Notes: generated by a model from the sequence alone, not told the origin. A DNA stretch of 58,242 nucleotides from Gordoniibacillus kamchatkensis (GCF_000829455.1 NZ_JXAK01000047.1:1-58242), one strand, 5' to 3'. Counted from the first letter of the stretch, positions 35,267-43,854 are shown. Translations and numbers: made by a program.

Positions 35267-36162
35267 TGGATCGACGCATGAAAAAAGCCAAATTGTTTAT
35301 GGATACGGTAGTGGATATACAAGTCGTCGCCTCCGGGAAATCGGCGGATCGTGCGGAAGCGCAAATCGACAGAGCGTTTGCTGCGTTTCGCCAAGTCGAA
35401 CAGGCGTGCAGCCGGTTCAGCCCTGACAGCGAATTGATGATGGCGTGCCGCCAGTTCGGGACCCCCGTTCCGGTGAGCCCGTTTTTATTCGAGCCTCTCA
35501 AGTTTGCTTTGGAGGTAGCCAAATGGACAGACGGCGTATTCGACCCTACGGTGGGCGGGCTAATGGAAGAGCACGGGTTCAACCGTCATTATTTGACAGG
35601 ACAAACGATTCTCAGTCCGTCCGCCGAAAGCGTGACGTATCGGGATGTTATCGTAAATGAGCGGGACCGCACCGTTTTGCTGCGGAAGCCGCTCGTCATC
35701 GATCTGGGCGCCGTGGCCAAAGGGTTCGCCATCGATTTGGCGGCTAGCGAATTGCGGGAATTTGACGGATTTGTCGTCAATGCCGGTGGCGACCTGTTTG
35801 CCGGGGGAGTGGACGAAAGCGGCAGCGATTGGGAAATCGGCATTCGGCATCCTTACCATAAAGACCAAATCGTGCAATCCGTCACCGTTTCGAATGAGGC
35901 GGTCTGCACCTCCGGGAGCTATGAGCGCAAGAGCGCCAAAGTCCCCGGCACGCATCATTTGCTTCACCCTAAAACGAGGCGCTCGCCAAACGTTTGGATC
36001 AGCTGCAGCATCATCGCCCCTTTTGCCATGATGGCGGACGCTATGGCGACCGCCGCATTTTTGCTGGTGGAGAATAGAGGGAAGACGTTTATCGAACAAA
36101 CGGGTACGAAAGGAATTCTGATCACGCCCGCTCTGCAGATCGTAACAGTCGGAGGGATATGA
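35266..36162 (+). CDS. apbE: FAD:protein FMN transferase
   Basis: 298 aa. Conserved ApbE blocks: QACSRFSPDSEL, GVFDPTVGGL, LVIDLGAVAKGFAID, VVNAGGDLFAGG, CTSGSYER, THHLLHPKT, and the metal site region MADAMATAAFLL. It transfers FMN from FAD to Thr of the SGAT motif. The ATG overlaps the preceding stop (TGATG), so translation is coupled to the FMN-binding protein. Unusually for a Gram-positive ApbE, there is no signal peptide or lipobox at the N-terminus (MDRRMKKAKLFMDTVVDIQVV), so it may act in the cytoplasm before export of its partner. Confidence 0.94.
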   Translation: MDRRMKKAKLFMDTVVDIQVVASGKSADRAEAQIDRAFAAFRQVEQACSRFSPDSELMMACRQFGTPVPVSPFLFEPLKFALEVAKWTDGVFDPTVGGLMEEHGFNRHYLTGQTILSPSAESVTYRDVIVNERDRTVLLRKPLVIDLGAVAKGFAIDLAASELREFDGFVVNAGGDLFAGGVDESGSDWEIGIRHPYHKDQIVQSVTVSNEAVCTSGSYERKSAKVPGTHHLLHPKTRRSPNVWISCSIIAPFAMMADAMATAAFLLVENRGKTFIEQTGTKGILITPALQIVTVGGI

Positions 36163-36963
36163 ATGACAGCGGGTCAATGGATCAAATCGCCAAAGGGCTA
36201 CGTCACAGTTGCGCTGGCGGCTTGTCTGCTTATAGCCTCGATTGGGGCGTTCGACGCGAAAGGCATCATAAACGGTGTAGTCGCCGTCGCTGTTTCCGTG
36301 GCCGCGGACATCGTTTGCGCTCTTATTGGCAAAAGAAAGCGAATCATGCCGGACGGTGCCGTGATTACGGGGCTCATTAATGCGCTGGTATTAAGCGTCA
36401 CTACTTCGTTGTTCATTGTGGCCGCGACTTGTATCGTCTCGATATTATCCAAGCATCTGCTTGTCGCCAAGAAAAAACCGGTCTTCAATCCGGCGGCTTT
36501 CGGGTTGCTGCTGTCCGTTCCGTTGTTTCATTCCGGACAAAGCTGGTGGGGCGCATTCGGCGACCTCCCTGCATGGACTATTGCGCTGCTTTTGCTCGGC
36601 GGATACGCTGTGGTGAACCGGGTGAACAAATATCCGCAACTGTTTGCGTTTATCGGGACATTTCTCTTTTTGCTGTTCATGATGGGCTGTTTCCATGTCG
36701 GGGACGCCGCCGACGCGCTCCGGCCGCCGTTTATCAACGCCGCCCTGTTCTTCGCCTTCTTTATGCTGACCGACCCGCCGACTTCTCCGGCCAAGACGGG
36801 CGGTCAAATCGCGTTCGGCATTCTCGCCGCGGTGGTGAGCGCCGCCGTTTACGCGTGTTTCGGCGGGCTGATGTACTTGTTTATCGGCCTGCTTGCCGGG
36901 AACCTGTATCATTTGCTCAAAGCGCGGTTGTCTACGGGAAAAGAGTACCGGCGCGGGGCTTGA
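36163..36963 (+). CDS. RnfD/NqrB-like membrane protein
   Basis: 266 aa with about nine membrane helices. The pattern PDGAVITGLINALVLS, VFNPAAFGLLLS, PFINAALFFAFFMLTDPPTSPAKTGGQ identifies the NQR2/RnfD/RnfE family (PF03116). It is shorter than RnfD (about 350 aa) and has no SGAT-type flavinylation site of its own. ATG lies at the stop of apbE (GGGATATGA overlap region), so the three genes form one operon. In Rnf and Nqr this subunit passes electrons across the membrane to the flavoprotein; a similar role with the protein at 34763-35266 is inferred. Confidence 0.88.
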   Translation: MTAGQWIKSPKGYVTVALAACLLIASIGAFDAKGIINGVVAVAVSVAADIVCALIGKRKRIMPDGAVITGLINALVLSVTTSLFIVAATCIVSILSKHLLVAKKKPVFNPAAFGLLLSVPLFHSGQSWWGAFGDLPAWTIALLLLGGYAVVNRVNKYPQLFAFIGTFLFLLFMMGCFHVGDAADALRPPFINAALFFAFFMLTDPPTSPAKTGGQIAFGILAAVVSAAVYACFGGLMYLFIGLLAGNLYHLLKARLSTGKEYRRGA

Positions 36964-36977
36964 ACCGACTTATTGCG

Positions 36978-37026
36978 AAAAAAAATGGACGTACCGCCAA
37001 CGCTACTGCCCGTTGTCCGTACGTCC
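36978..37026 (-). terminator. Terminator after the SDR gene
   Basis: Arms 36987-36994 and 37019-37026 pair perfectly; on the minus strand they are followed by eight U residues (36985-36978). It lies 30 bp after the SDR stop and may also limit read-through from the flavin cassette. Confidence 0.8.
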
Positions 37027-37056
37027 CTTCTTTCTATGAAGCGCCTTCCGCAATAT

Positions 37057-37794
37057 TCAATTAAACCCGCCGTTTACGCGAATCGTCTGTCCTGTTATCC
37101 AACGAGCTTTGTCGCTGACGAGCAACTCGAGAGCATTCGCAATGTCCTCCGGTTCGCCAAGCCGCCCGAACGCATTCATTCGTCGGAACGAATCGACTAG
37201 CTCCGGCGATTTGCCGTTCAGAAACAAGTCGGTTGCCACTTGCCCGGGCGCAATGCAATTGATGACGATGTCCTTGGGGCCGAATTCCTTGGCCAATTGA
37301 CGTGTCAGCTGCTCGACCGCGCCCTTCGTTGCGGCATATACGCTGTATGTCGGGAGCATCGCGCCCGAGACAGACGTCGAGAAGTTAACGATTGTTCCGC
37401 CTCGCTCCATATGCTTCATCGCTTGTTGGCAAGCGAAATAAGTCCCTTTCACGTTGAGCGCGAAATGCCGGTCGAATATTTCCTCCGTCACGTCCGCGAT
37501 CGCATTGTTTTCCATGATGCCGGCATTATTGACCAAAATGTCCACGCGCCCGAATCGCTCGAGCGTCTCCGAGAACAACGCCTCGACTTCGCTCACCTTG
37601 CTCACGTCGGCTTGGATTGCCGCCGCTTGGCCGCCGAATTGCTCAATCGCCGTTACAACCTCGTCCGCTTTCCCCCGGCTTGAGGAATAATTGACAACCA
37701 CCTTCGCTCCGGCTTGCGCTAATTGGATGGCCACTTGCCGTCCGATGCCTCGCGAAGCCCCGGTGACGATCGCGACTTTTCCGTTCAAATTCAT
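37057..37794 (-). CDS. SDR-family oxidoreductase
   Basis: 245 aa, classical short-chain dehydrogenase. Cofactor motif TGASRGIG near residue 12, NNAG near residue 90, catalytic Ser (NFSTSVSG) and Tyr-x-x-x-Lys (YSVYAATKGAVEQL), and a C-terminal GGFN end. The NYSS acceptor loop after strand 2 suggests NADP preference. FabG-like or glucose dehydrogenase-like; no substrate can be assigned. Good AAAGGAGAGG ribosome-binding site. It is divergent from the AraC regulator at 37981, which may regulate it. Confidence 0.92.
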   Translation of the reverse strand: MNLNGKVAIVTGASRGIGRQVAIQLAQAGAKVVVNYSSSRGKADEVVTAIEQFGGQAAAIQADVSKVSEVEALFSETLERFGRVDILVNNAGIMENNAIADVTEEIFDRHFALNVKGTYFACQQAMKHMERGGTIVNFSTSVSGAMLPTYSVYAATKGAVEQLTRQLAKEFGPKDIVINCIAPGQVATDLFLNGKSPELVDSFRRMNAFGRLGEPEDIANALELLVSDKARWITGQTIRVNGGFN

Positions 37795-37980
37795 GTCTTT
37801 TCCTCTCCTTTATCATGTTGCGGTCCTATCGGTCATTCGCCGAGTTCGACCCTGCAAATTTATTATAGTAAGTGTTAGCATCGCGCCGTTAGACCATTCC
37901 TGTCCGATCCTTGCCTGATTCTCTCCCGTCTCCATATAATAAAAGTAAAAACAATCCTTCCTGGAAAGGAGCCGGCCTAC

Positions 37981-38916
37981 ATGGAAACAATGGATGAAGC
38001 GCAGCGCAAGGAACAAGCCTTGCAGCAATTGGCGCTTTTAATACGTCGCCATGCCCCGGCTGGCGGAACGCATCGGACGGCTATTCCTTCTTTGTCGCTT
38101 ATGCATGCCACACACTTGTCGGAACCGCTGGAATCCGTCTACAAGCCATCCATTTGCGTCGTGGCGCAGGGAGCTAAAATGGCCACGCTGGCTGGTGAAA
38201 CCTACCGGTACGATCCTTCGACTTACCTGGTCACTTCCGTCGAATTGCCGATCATGGGCACAATTGTCGAGGCTTCACCCGAGATTCCCTATTTAAGTTT
38301 GAAGCTGAGCTTCGACGTCGACGTCATCCTGGAATTCGTGGAGAAAACGAATCACCCCGCTTTCGTCTCCGCGGAAGCCGGCCGGGGTATAGCCGTGAGC
38401 CAAACGTCGCCCGTATTACTCGAAGCCATCGTGCGGCTCATGCAACTGCTCGACGCGCCCGAGGACATTCCGGTTCTGGCGCCGCTCGTCATCCGCGAAG
38501 TTCTGTATCGAATGCTTCAGGGCGAACAAGGCGCGCTTCTTTATCAATTTGCGATCAGCGGCAGCCATGCCTACAACATCGCTCAAGCAATCCGGTTGAT
38601 CAATCGGCAATACGACCGCCCGCTGGCGGTTGAGCAGCTCGCGAAGTCCGTGAACATGAGCATATCGGCGTTTCATAAGCATTTCAAGCGCGTCACGGCG
38701 ATGAGCCCGCTGCAATACCAGAAAACAGTGCGTTTGCAAGAAGCCCGGCGTTTAATGTTGACGGAAGCCGTGCAAGCCTCCGATGCGGCGTTCCGCGTCG
38801 GCTACGAGAGCCCGTCCCAGTTCAGCCGGGAATATGCCCGTATGTATGGCCGGCCACCGATGCTGGATGTTCAAGAGCTTCGCGGTTCGATCAAGGACTC
38901 CAAAGTACTTGTCTGA
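37981..38916 (+). CDS. AraC-family transcriptional regulator (AraC_N type, YqhC-like)
   Basis: 311 aa. The N-terminal cupin-like AraC_N domain (SLMHATHLSEPLESVYKPSI, then CVVAQGAKMATLAGE) is followed by the C-terminal double helix-turn-helix (LAVEQLAKSVNMSISAFHKHFK and AAFRVGYESPSQFSREYARMYG). This architecture is typical of YqhC-like activators of aldehyde reductases. The divergent SDR gene fits that role. AAGGAG nine bases before the ATG. Confidence 0.92.
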   Translation: METMDEAQRKEQALQQLALLIRRHAPAGGTHRTAIPSLSLMHATHLSEPLESVYKPSICVVAQGAKMATLAGETYRYDPSTYLVTSVELPIMGTIVEASPEIPYLSLKLSFDVDVILEFVEKTNHPAFVSAEAGRGIAVSQTSPVLLEAIVRLMQLLDAPEDIPVLAPLVIREVLYRMLQGEQGALLYQFAISGSHAYNIAQAIRLINRQYDRPLAVEQLAKSVNMSISAFHKHFKRVTAMSPLQYQKTVRLQEARRLMLTEAVQASDAAFRVGYESPSQFSREYARMYGRPPMLDVQELRGSIKDSKVLV

Positions 38917-39179
38917 ATTCCATAAAAGTAACAAGAGAAAGTTTGATGCTGCCCGATCGCTGAGCGAGGCTGCCGATCAATCCTGTAATCCGTTAGCGCT
39001 TAATCTCATTAGGTTATTATGATTGGATGGCTTTTTGAAGGAAGGCTTTGATCAACGGATGGACGATATTTTTCAATGCTGCCCAAAGCTTAATAAGGCT
39101 GCCTGCCGGCAGCCTTCATGATTATAAATTATTCAACATTCACCCGTTCAATGACGTAATGTTCATCAAACTTAGAAGG

Positions 39180-39283
39180 CTAAACCCGTGTAAGCTTATC
39201 CGGATTTCGTACAACGAAGATTCTGGCAAACTTTCCACGTTGCAGTTGTATAAAAATGGCGACGGTCGCCCGAACGAGTAAAA
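39180..39283 (-). pseudogene. Remnant of an ECF41-type sigma factor C-terminus
   Basis: On the minus strand this encodes LVRATVAIFIQLQRGKFARI, then FVVRNPDKLTRV and a stop. The block RIFVVRNPDKL is the conserved NPDKL signature of the SnoaL-like C-terminal extension of ECF41 (SigJ-type) sigma factors. Nothing upstream extends to a sigma domain in one frame. A related GRP segment appears in another frame nearby, so the gene is both truncated and frameshifted. The rest of 38917-39511 has an imperfect GC hairpin (39096-39117) and a terminator, but no intact gene. Confidence 0.5.
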
Positions 39284-39394
39284 AAATCCTGCTTGGGCCT
39301 GTTTAGTCCGCAGTTCTTTCGAGACCGTTTGTTAAGTAAATCTCGATAATTCAACGCCAGCAGGACATTGTGCAGATATTCGATAAGCAGAAAG

Positions 39395-39430
39395 AGACCC
39401 GCAGCATCAGGCTGCGGGTCTTAATTTTTA
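39395..39430 (+). terminator. Rho-independent terminator, possibly bidirectional
   Basis: A 10-bp perfect stem (39395-39404 with 39412-39421) followed on plus by TAATTTTTA. The nearest plus gene ends 480 bp upstream. On the minus strand it lies 90 bp past the ArsR gene but has only a weak U-run, so it may stop both directions or be left from a lost gene. Confidence 0.6.
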
Positions 39431-39511
39431 TATATTGAAAAGGGGGTCAGCTATTATTATAGGCTAGGTTCATTAATGCCACATGAAAATCAAATTACAT
39501 GTTGATTACGT

Positions 39512-39835
39512 CTAATAAAACCTGTGGAGCGATTCAATTAAGCTCTTGAAACGGTCAGGCTTTAAGAGATAATAAATCCGTTTCCCCTCCCTGCACTCCT
39601 GAATGAAGCCTTCGTCCTTCAATTCCTTCAAATGATACGACAGCTTCGACGACGAAATGTCACCCAAACCGAGCTTCAGATCCTCCGGACAGATGGCATG
39701 AGCAAAAGCCGAACAAACTGGCGCCTGGTAAACCTCCTGTCTGCCCTCTTTAAGTAGCGTCAATATTTTTAGCCGTATCGGATCGCTAAGTACTTTAGCC
39801 GCTTGGGCTACTGCAAATTCATCAATTTGTCTCAT
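39512..39835 (-). CDS. ArsR-family transcriptional repressor
   Basis: 107 aa. Single winged helix-turn-helix: AKVLSDPIRLKILTLLKEG, recognition helix SSSKLSYHLKELKDEGFI, wing CREGKRIYYLLKPD. Two cysteines (VCSAFAHAIC) before the recognition helix could form a metal, thiol or oxidant sensor. No ribosome-binding site precedes the ATG at 39835, and the promoter's -10 ends about seven bases before it, so the transcript appears leaderless. It is divergent from a DHA2 exporter and shares two operators with it. A drug, metal or oxidant-inducible efflux pair is the likely role. Confidence 0.92.
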   Translation of the reverse strand: MRQIDEFAVAQAAKVLSDPIRLKILTLLKEGRQEVYQAPVCSAFAHAICPEDLKLGLGDISSSKLSYHLKELKDEGFIQECREGKRIYYLLKPDRFKSLIESLHRFY

Positions 39836-39841
39836 GAAAAA

Positions 39842-39919
39842 ATTATATCATCCCCTCCTTGACATTTCAATTATTTTTGAAATATAATCGCTTTAAATCA
39901 TTTCAAAAAAAATTGAAAT
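39842..39919. promoter_or_regulatory. Overlapping divergent promoters with two identical operators
   Basis: Plus promoter: TTGACA (39859-39864), 18 bp, TATAAT (39883-39888). Minus promoter: TTGAAA (39870-39865), 17 bp, TATAAT (39847-39842), which would start transcription at the arsR ATG. Operators ATTTCAA-N6-TTGAAAT lie at 39864-39883 and 39900-39919, 36 bp apart. The first fills the plus promoter spacer and overlaps the minus -35, so one bound repressor would shut both genes. Confidence 0.8.
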
Positions 39920-39936
39920 ATGGGAGTGATCTTTTC

Positions 39937-41378
39937 ATGTCTACCGATCTCAATCCCGGCTTCATGCCGCAGTACCGGAAATGGCTGCCGTCAAGCACCG
40001 GGCCTTGGGATGGAGCTTGGGTCTGCTCGCTTTGGCCCAACTCATCTACGGACTTGACATCAATATCGTTTACGTTGCTCTTCCGGAGATTGGCCAAGGA
40101 CTCGGATTTTCGAAGCAGTCATTGCAATGGGTGGTCAGCGCCTATATGATTTTCTGCGGAGGTTTTCTGCTTCTTGGGGGGCGTGCCGCCGATTTGTTGG
40201 GACATAAACGGATGTTTATTTTCGCTTTGCTCCTCTACGCGGTTTCGTCCTTACTCGGTGGACTCGCTTGGAACGCGCTTGTCATTATCATCGCCCGCGC
40301 GATCCAAGGCGTTGGTGCGGCGTTTCTTTTTCCGGCCACTTTGTCGCTGATCAACCGATTGTTTGAAGAGGGACCGCGCCGCAACCGCGCACTTGCCGTA
40401 TGGGGCGGAGCCGGTGCCAGCGGACTGACGATAGGTTCGCTATTGGGCGGGTTGCTGACCAATGCTTTCGGCTGGGAAGCCGTCTTTTATGTCAATGTAC
40501 CGCTCGCAGGTATCGTCGCTCTGGTCGCCATGTTTCTCATTCCCCGCGACGAGTCGAGGAAACGAAAGCGCCGCTTTGATATGCCTGGAGCCGTCACCGT
40601 GACCGCAGGCGCCACACTCCTGGTTTATGTTCTCGTGCAGGGGCCCGAATTCGGTTGGACTTCCCCGTATATCCTTGTATGCGCCATTCTTTCCTTGACC
40701 CTCCTGGCGGTCTTTGCTTTTATCCAGGCGCGGAGCGTCGACCCGTTAATGCCGCTGCATCTATTTCGCAATCGCAGCCTGGTTGCAGGCGTCATTATCA
40801 CTTTCATTTTTATGGGAACGTTCGGTGCGCTGCCGTATTTCCTTACGATACTTTTTCAAAACGTGCACGGATACAGTGCTCTGAATACCGGACTCGCCTT
40901 TATCATCCCTTCTCTGGCCATTGCAGCGGGCACTCAGCTCGGCGAACGGCTGGCCACCCGTTTGGAGGCACGCAGTACGCTGCTAATCGGTACGCTCATC
41001 GGAATTGCCGGTACGATGCTGATTCCGGTTGGCGCGCATGTCGGCAGCAGTTACCTCATCATCGTTCCGGGACTCATTATATCCGGTATCGGCCAAGGGA
41101 TTACATGGACCGGTATGTGGGTCGCCGCCTCCAGCGGCGTAGCCAAGGAAGAGCAAGGCGTAGCATCCGGTATTGCGTCAACCACGTTAAATATCGGCAA
41201 CGCCGTAGGCCTTGCCCTTCTGATCGCCGTTGCCAACTCGGGTTTTCAAGGAAAAACCGGCGAAGCTCTGCGCGAAGCTATCGCTGCGGGTGAGCGGACA
41301 GCCATTTATTTGGCGGCACTCGGCATTCTTCTCGGCGCGATTGTCGCCTTGTTTTTGCCTCGAAAACGAAAAATATGA
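39937..41378 (+). CDS. DHA2-family MFS drug exporter, probable frame error near its start
   Basis: About 480 aa with fourteen membrane helices. The first helix is LGLLALAQLIYGLDINIVYVALP; the signature WVVSAYMIFCGGFLLLGGRAADLLG follows. The uninterrupted frame starts only at an ATG at 39981 with no ribosome-binding site. An ATG at 39937 has GGGAGTG eight bases upstream and encodes MSTDLNPGFMPQYRK; one missing A near 39979 would join it to the main frame as RKMAAVKHRALG. Multidrug or toxin efflux, controlled by the divergent ArsR repressor. Confidence 0.88.
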
Positions 41379-41393
41379 CGGCTATCGCAGCTC

Positions 41394-41441
41394 AAAAAAA
41401 CGGCCAAAACCACGTAATTTGTTTACACGTGGTTTTGGCCG
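41394..41441 (-). terminator. 15-bp perfect hairpin terminator
   Basis: Plus 41401-41415 pairs exactly with 41427-41441; the minus strand then has seven U residues (41400-41394). It would stop transcription of the decayed regulator to its right, and lies 22 bp after the plus exporter stop, so may act for both. Confidence 0.75.
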
Positions 41442-41639
41442 GCACACATTTTATACCGCAGTAGAATACTGGATGAAAGATACCGCAGTCGGGTGTTCAC
41501 TGCAAACGGAATCATCCGATCGACGATACTCATCGACGGATATGTCGCCGGAATCTGGAAATTGGAAGTTGAGCGAGAGAAAGCTGATTTGTGCATTGAT
41601 TCTTTCGTCAAACTTTTATGCAATAAGGAACTCCTATTC

Positions 41640-41866
41640 GTTCAGTAAACGGGTCATTTTCTGTACTGTTTCATTCTCTTCAAGCGATAAACCGTTAGCT
41701 TTAGTTGAGGGGCGTCGTAAATTCGGAAGACGATATGTTCCATAACCATGGATCCAACACGTGGATGATTGATGGCTACCAATAAGGTAGTCATTTTTTT
41801 TACAAACGCGTATCGCGGGAATAAGACAGCAAGATTGTGAAACGACACCAAGCCCCATTTGTGCAA
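41640..41866 (-). pseudogene. C-terminal fragment of an XRE regulator with MmyB-like ligand domain
   Basis: One frame gives INHPRVGSMVMEHIVFRIYD, then APQLKLTVYRL; the next frame gives EENETVQKMTRLLNE and a stop. Joined, this is the standard end of MmyB-like ligand-binding domains (HP-VG, then L-VY). A missing G in TTGGAAGAG (41681-41683) would merge them. The N-terminal DNA-binding domain is absent, so this is a true fragment. I see nothing else coding in 41379-41899. Confidence 0.55.
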
Positions 41867-41899
41867 AAATATGTATAGCCAAAAATGAGGAGGAACTAC

Positions 41900-42825
41900 A
41901 TGTCAGCGTCTGGACAAAGTGTCTGGTGGAGGCATTCGGATTTTATGAGGTTTTGGGTAAGTGAAACGGTTTCTCTATTTGGGGCGCAGATTGCGATTCT
42001 GGCCCTCCCCCTGACAGCCGCAATCTTTCTGGGAGCTGATGCCGGCCAAATGGGGGCCCTGGGTGCTTTCGAGTACGTGCTTACTTGCTATTCGGTTTAT
42101 TTGCCGGGGTATGGGTGGACGAGGGAAAAAAACTCCCCATCCTTATCACGGCAAATTTCCTTAGGGCGTTCTTCCTCGCATTAATTCCGGTGTCACTGTG
42201 GCTCGGCCATCTGAATTTCGGATTGCTTTATGTCGTCGCATTTATCGTTGGAGTGTGTATGGTTTTTTTCGATATTGCTTATCAGTCCTTCTTACCGAGT
42301 CTTATTGAAACAGGCCGACTGATCGAAGGGAACAGCAAGCTGGAGACGAGCAGGTCAGCCGCTCAAATTGCAGGACCCGGACTTGCGGGTTTTCTTGCTC
42401 AAACACTTACGGCTCCATTTTCGATTATGATTACTTCGGTGACCTTCCTCTTCTCGGTATTCGCCATGGCCGGCATCCGCAGCAATGAAATCCGGGATAT
42501 AGACTCTGATAGAAAACAGACGAATATGTGGCGATCGCTTGCGGACGCATTTCGCTTCATATGGAACGAACCGAACATATTAGCGCTTACGAGATGCGCC
42601 ATGATATGGAATTTATCTTGGAATATCGTATTTGCGGTGTTTGTTTTGCCCGCCGTACACAATTTGCAAATCAGTTCGGACAAAATCGGCACCGTGTACA
42701 GCGCTAGCGGAGTCGGAGTGCTTCTCGGTGCGATGGTTGCGCGAAAAATAAATGGACGTTTCGGGACGGGTCCGACATTGGTAATGGCCGGATTTATCGC
42801 TGCCGCAGGGGGAAAATCGAAATGA
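41900..42825 (+). pseudogene. MFS transporter (DHA3/enterobactin-exporter-like), frameshifted and truncated
   Basis: Starts at ATG 41900 with AGGAGG six bases upstream: MSASGQSVWWRHSDFMRFWV. Frame 1 covers helices 1-2 to GAFEYV; the next frame resumes LLFGLFAGVWVDEGKKLP and runs through helix 8. One missing C at about 42080 would restore the junction as EYVPYLLFGL. It then ends abruptly at AAAGGKSK around residue 308, where relatives run to about 400-420, so the last four helices are missing. Probably non-functional. Confidence 0.8.
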
Positions 42826-42996
42826 GATCCGCCCGCAAATTCCCCTGTCCGATTTGTCGTGAAACGGATTCATGAACTATTTAGTTTGATGACGTCATTA
42901 TTAAAAATAAAAAGTTTGTTTCAGCTAACCCGCGCTCTCGTGATTGCCAGGGCATTCCTGCTGACATAGGTGATTGCAAGCTTATGAACTGAAAGA

Positions 42997-43012
42997 GAGA
43001 CGTTCACGTCTC
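42997..43012 (-). terminator. Small hairpin overlapping the ArsR stop
   Basis: GAGACGT and ACGTCTC pair around TC, overlapping the stop codon at 43004, followed on minus by UCUUUC. A weak terminator for the SRPBCC-ArsR transcript. Confidence 0.45.
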
Positions 43013-43342
43013 CCTTTCGTCTGTTTCGAGGAATTCCTTAAGTGCCGACAGTTTAGTTTCCCAATACTGTTCAAAGAAGGAAAGCCATTGCTTTAGTTCA
43101 GTTAATGGGTCTGGCTGAATTTTATACCGGGTTTCTCTTCCAACTTTACGGCTGCTGACAAGACCTGCCTCAGAGAGAACTTGCAGATGTTTATTAATAC
43201 CTGTGCGGCTTATTGGGAAATGTTCTGTAATTGCGGTAATGGACATTTCTTTGTCAGCCTCAGCAAGCAATTTCAACAAACTACGTCGTGTAGAATCTGC
43301 GATTGCCTGAAATACGTCATGTTGAGGTTCGGTAACACCCAA
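43004..43342 (-). CDS. ArsR-family transcriptional regulator
   Basis: 112 aa from a TTG at 43342, one base after the SRPBCC stop; the SD GAAGGA lies inside the end of that gene. An ATG further upstream in frame would lie deep inside the SRPBCC gene, so I reject it. Winged helix: VFQAIADSTRRSLLKLLAEA, MSITAITEHFPISRTGINKH, LQVLSEAGLVSSRKVGRETRYKI. The family often pairs with SRPBCC/AHSA1 proteins in Firmicutes. Likely binds the ACACCATTTGGTGT operators at 43792 and 44304. Confidence 0.9.
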   Translation of the reverse strand: MGVTEPQHDVFQAIADSTRRSLLKLLAEADKEMSITAITEHFPISRTGINKHLQVLSEAGLVSSRKVGRETRYKIQPDPLTELKQWLSFFEQYWETKLSALKEFLETDERET

Positions 43343-43343
43343 T

Positions 43344-43769
43344 TTATCCTTCGATGACTGAAGGGAGTTTTTCTTTGACAATTTTCTCCCACCCGCCATC
43401 CATAATTCCACGAACCATCGTGTGTGGTTGTCCGAACTCTGTTTGTTTGTTTGCATCCCAACCAGAATGAATTAAGGTGAACTCCGTTTTATTTTCTCCA
43501 AGGTCCTGGAGTTCGAACGTAATGTGCCAATCCTTGCCGAAATCAAAGCCGACACGGTTTTTCGGATCGAGTTCCGTTACTTTACAAGGCGAATCGCCGA
43601 AGTCACCCGCGTGAAGTATAAATTCCTTTCCCAATACGGGTTCAAAAGTACTTGGCATCCACCATGAAGCAATACCTTCTGCGGTTGCGACAGCTCTCCA
43701 CACTTTTTCGATCGGTGCATTAAGCACGACTGTTTTACGAATTTCCGTTAATGTTTCTTGTGTTTGCAT
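43344..43769 (-). CDS. SRPBCC/AHSA1-family protein
   Basis: 141 aa, soluble, helix-grip (START-like) fold. Typical stretches: IRKTVVLNAPIEKVWRAVAT, AEGIASWWMPSTFEP, GKDWHITFELQDL and FTLIHSGWDANK. It shares about half its residues with the product of the next gene upstream (43855-44271). Members bind hydrophobic ligands or act as chaperone cofactors; function here unknown. Controlled by the operators at 43792-43834 and co-transcribed with the ArsR gene. Confidence 0.88.
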   Translation of the reverse strand: MQTQETLTEIRKTVVLNAPIEKVWRAVATAEGIASWWMPSTFEPVLGKEFILHAGDFGDSPCKVTELDPKNRVGFDFGKDWHITFELQDLGENKTEFTLIHSGWDANKQTEFGQPHTMVRGIMDGGWEKIVKEKLPSVIEG

Positions 43770-43791
43770 TTGAATACCTCCAATTTTTTAT

Positions 43792-43834
43792 AACACCATT
43801 TGGTGTTGATTTTATCATAACACCATTTGGTTTC
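43792..43834 (-). promoter_or_regulatory. Operator pair upstream of the first SRPBCC gene
   Basis: AACACCATTTGGTGTT (43792-43807) is a perfect 16-bp palindrome; a degenerate copy AACACCATTTGGTTTC lies at 43819-43834, 27 bp away. The same perfect palindrome stands before the second SRPBCC gene. Probably bound by the local ArsR protein. Confidence 0.75.
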
Positions 43835-43854
43835 ACGTCAAGCGAATTTTCACT

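Noticed and set aside
39096-39117. GC-rich hairpin in the 38917-39511 gap
   Set aside because: A good stem but no U-run on either strand and no gene ending there, so not called a terminator.
43343-43456. 38-codon extension of the ArsR gene
   Set aside because: It lies inside the SRPBCC gene in another frame; the HTH domain begins right after the TTG at 43342.
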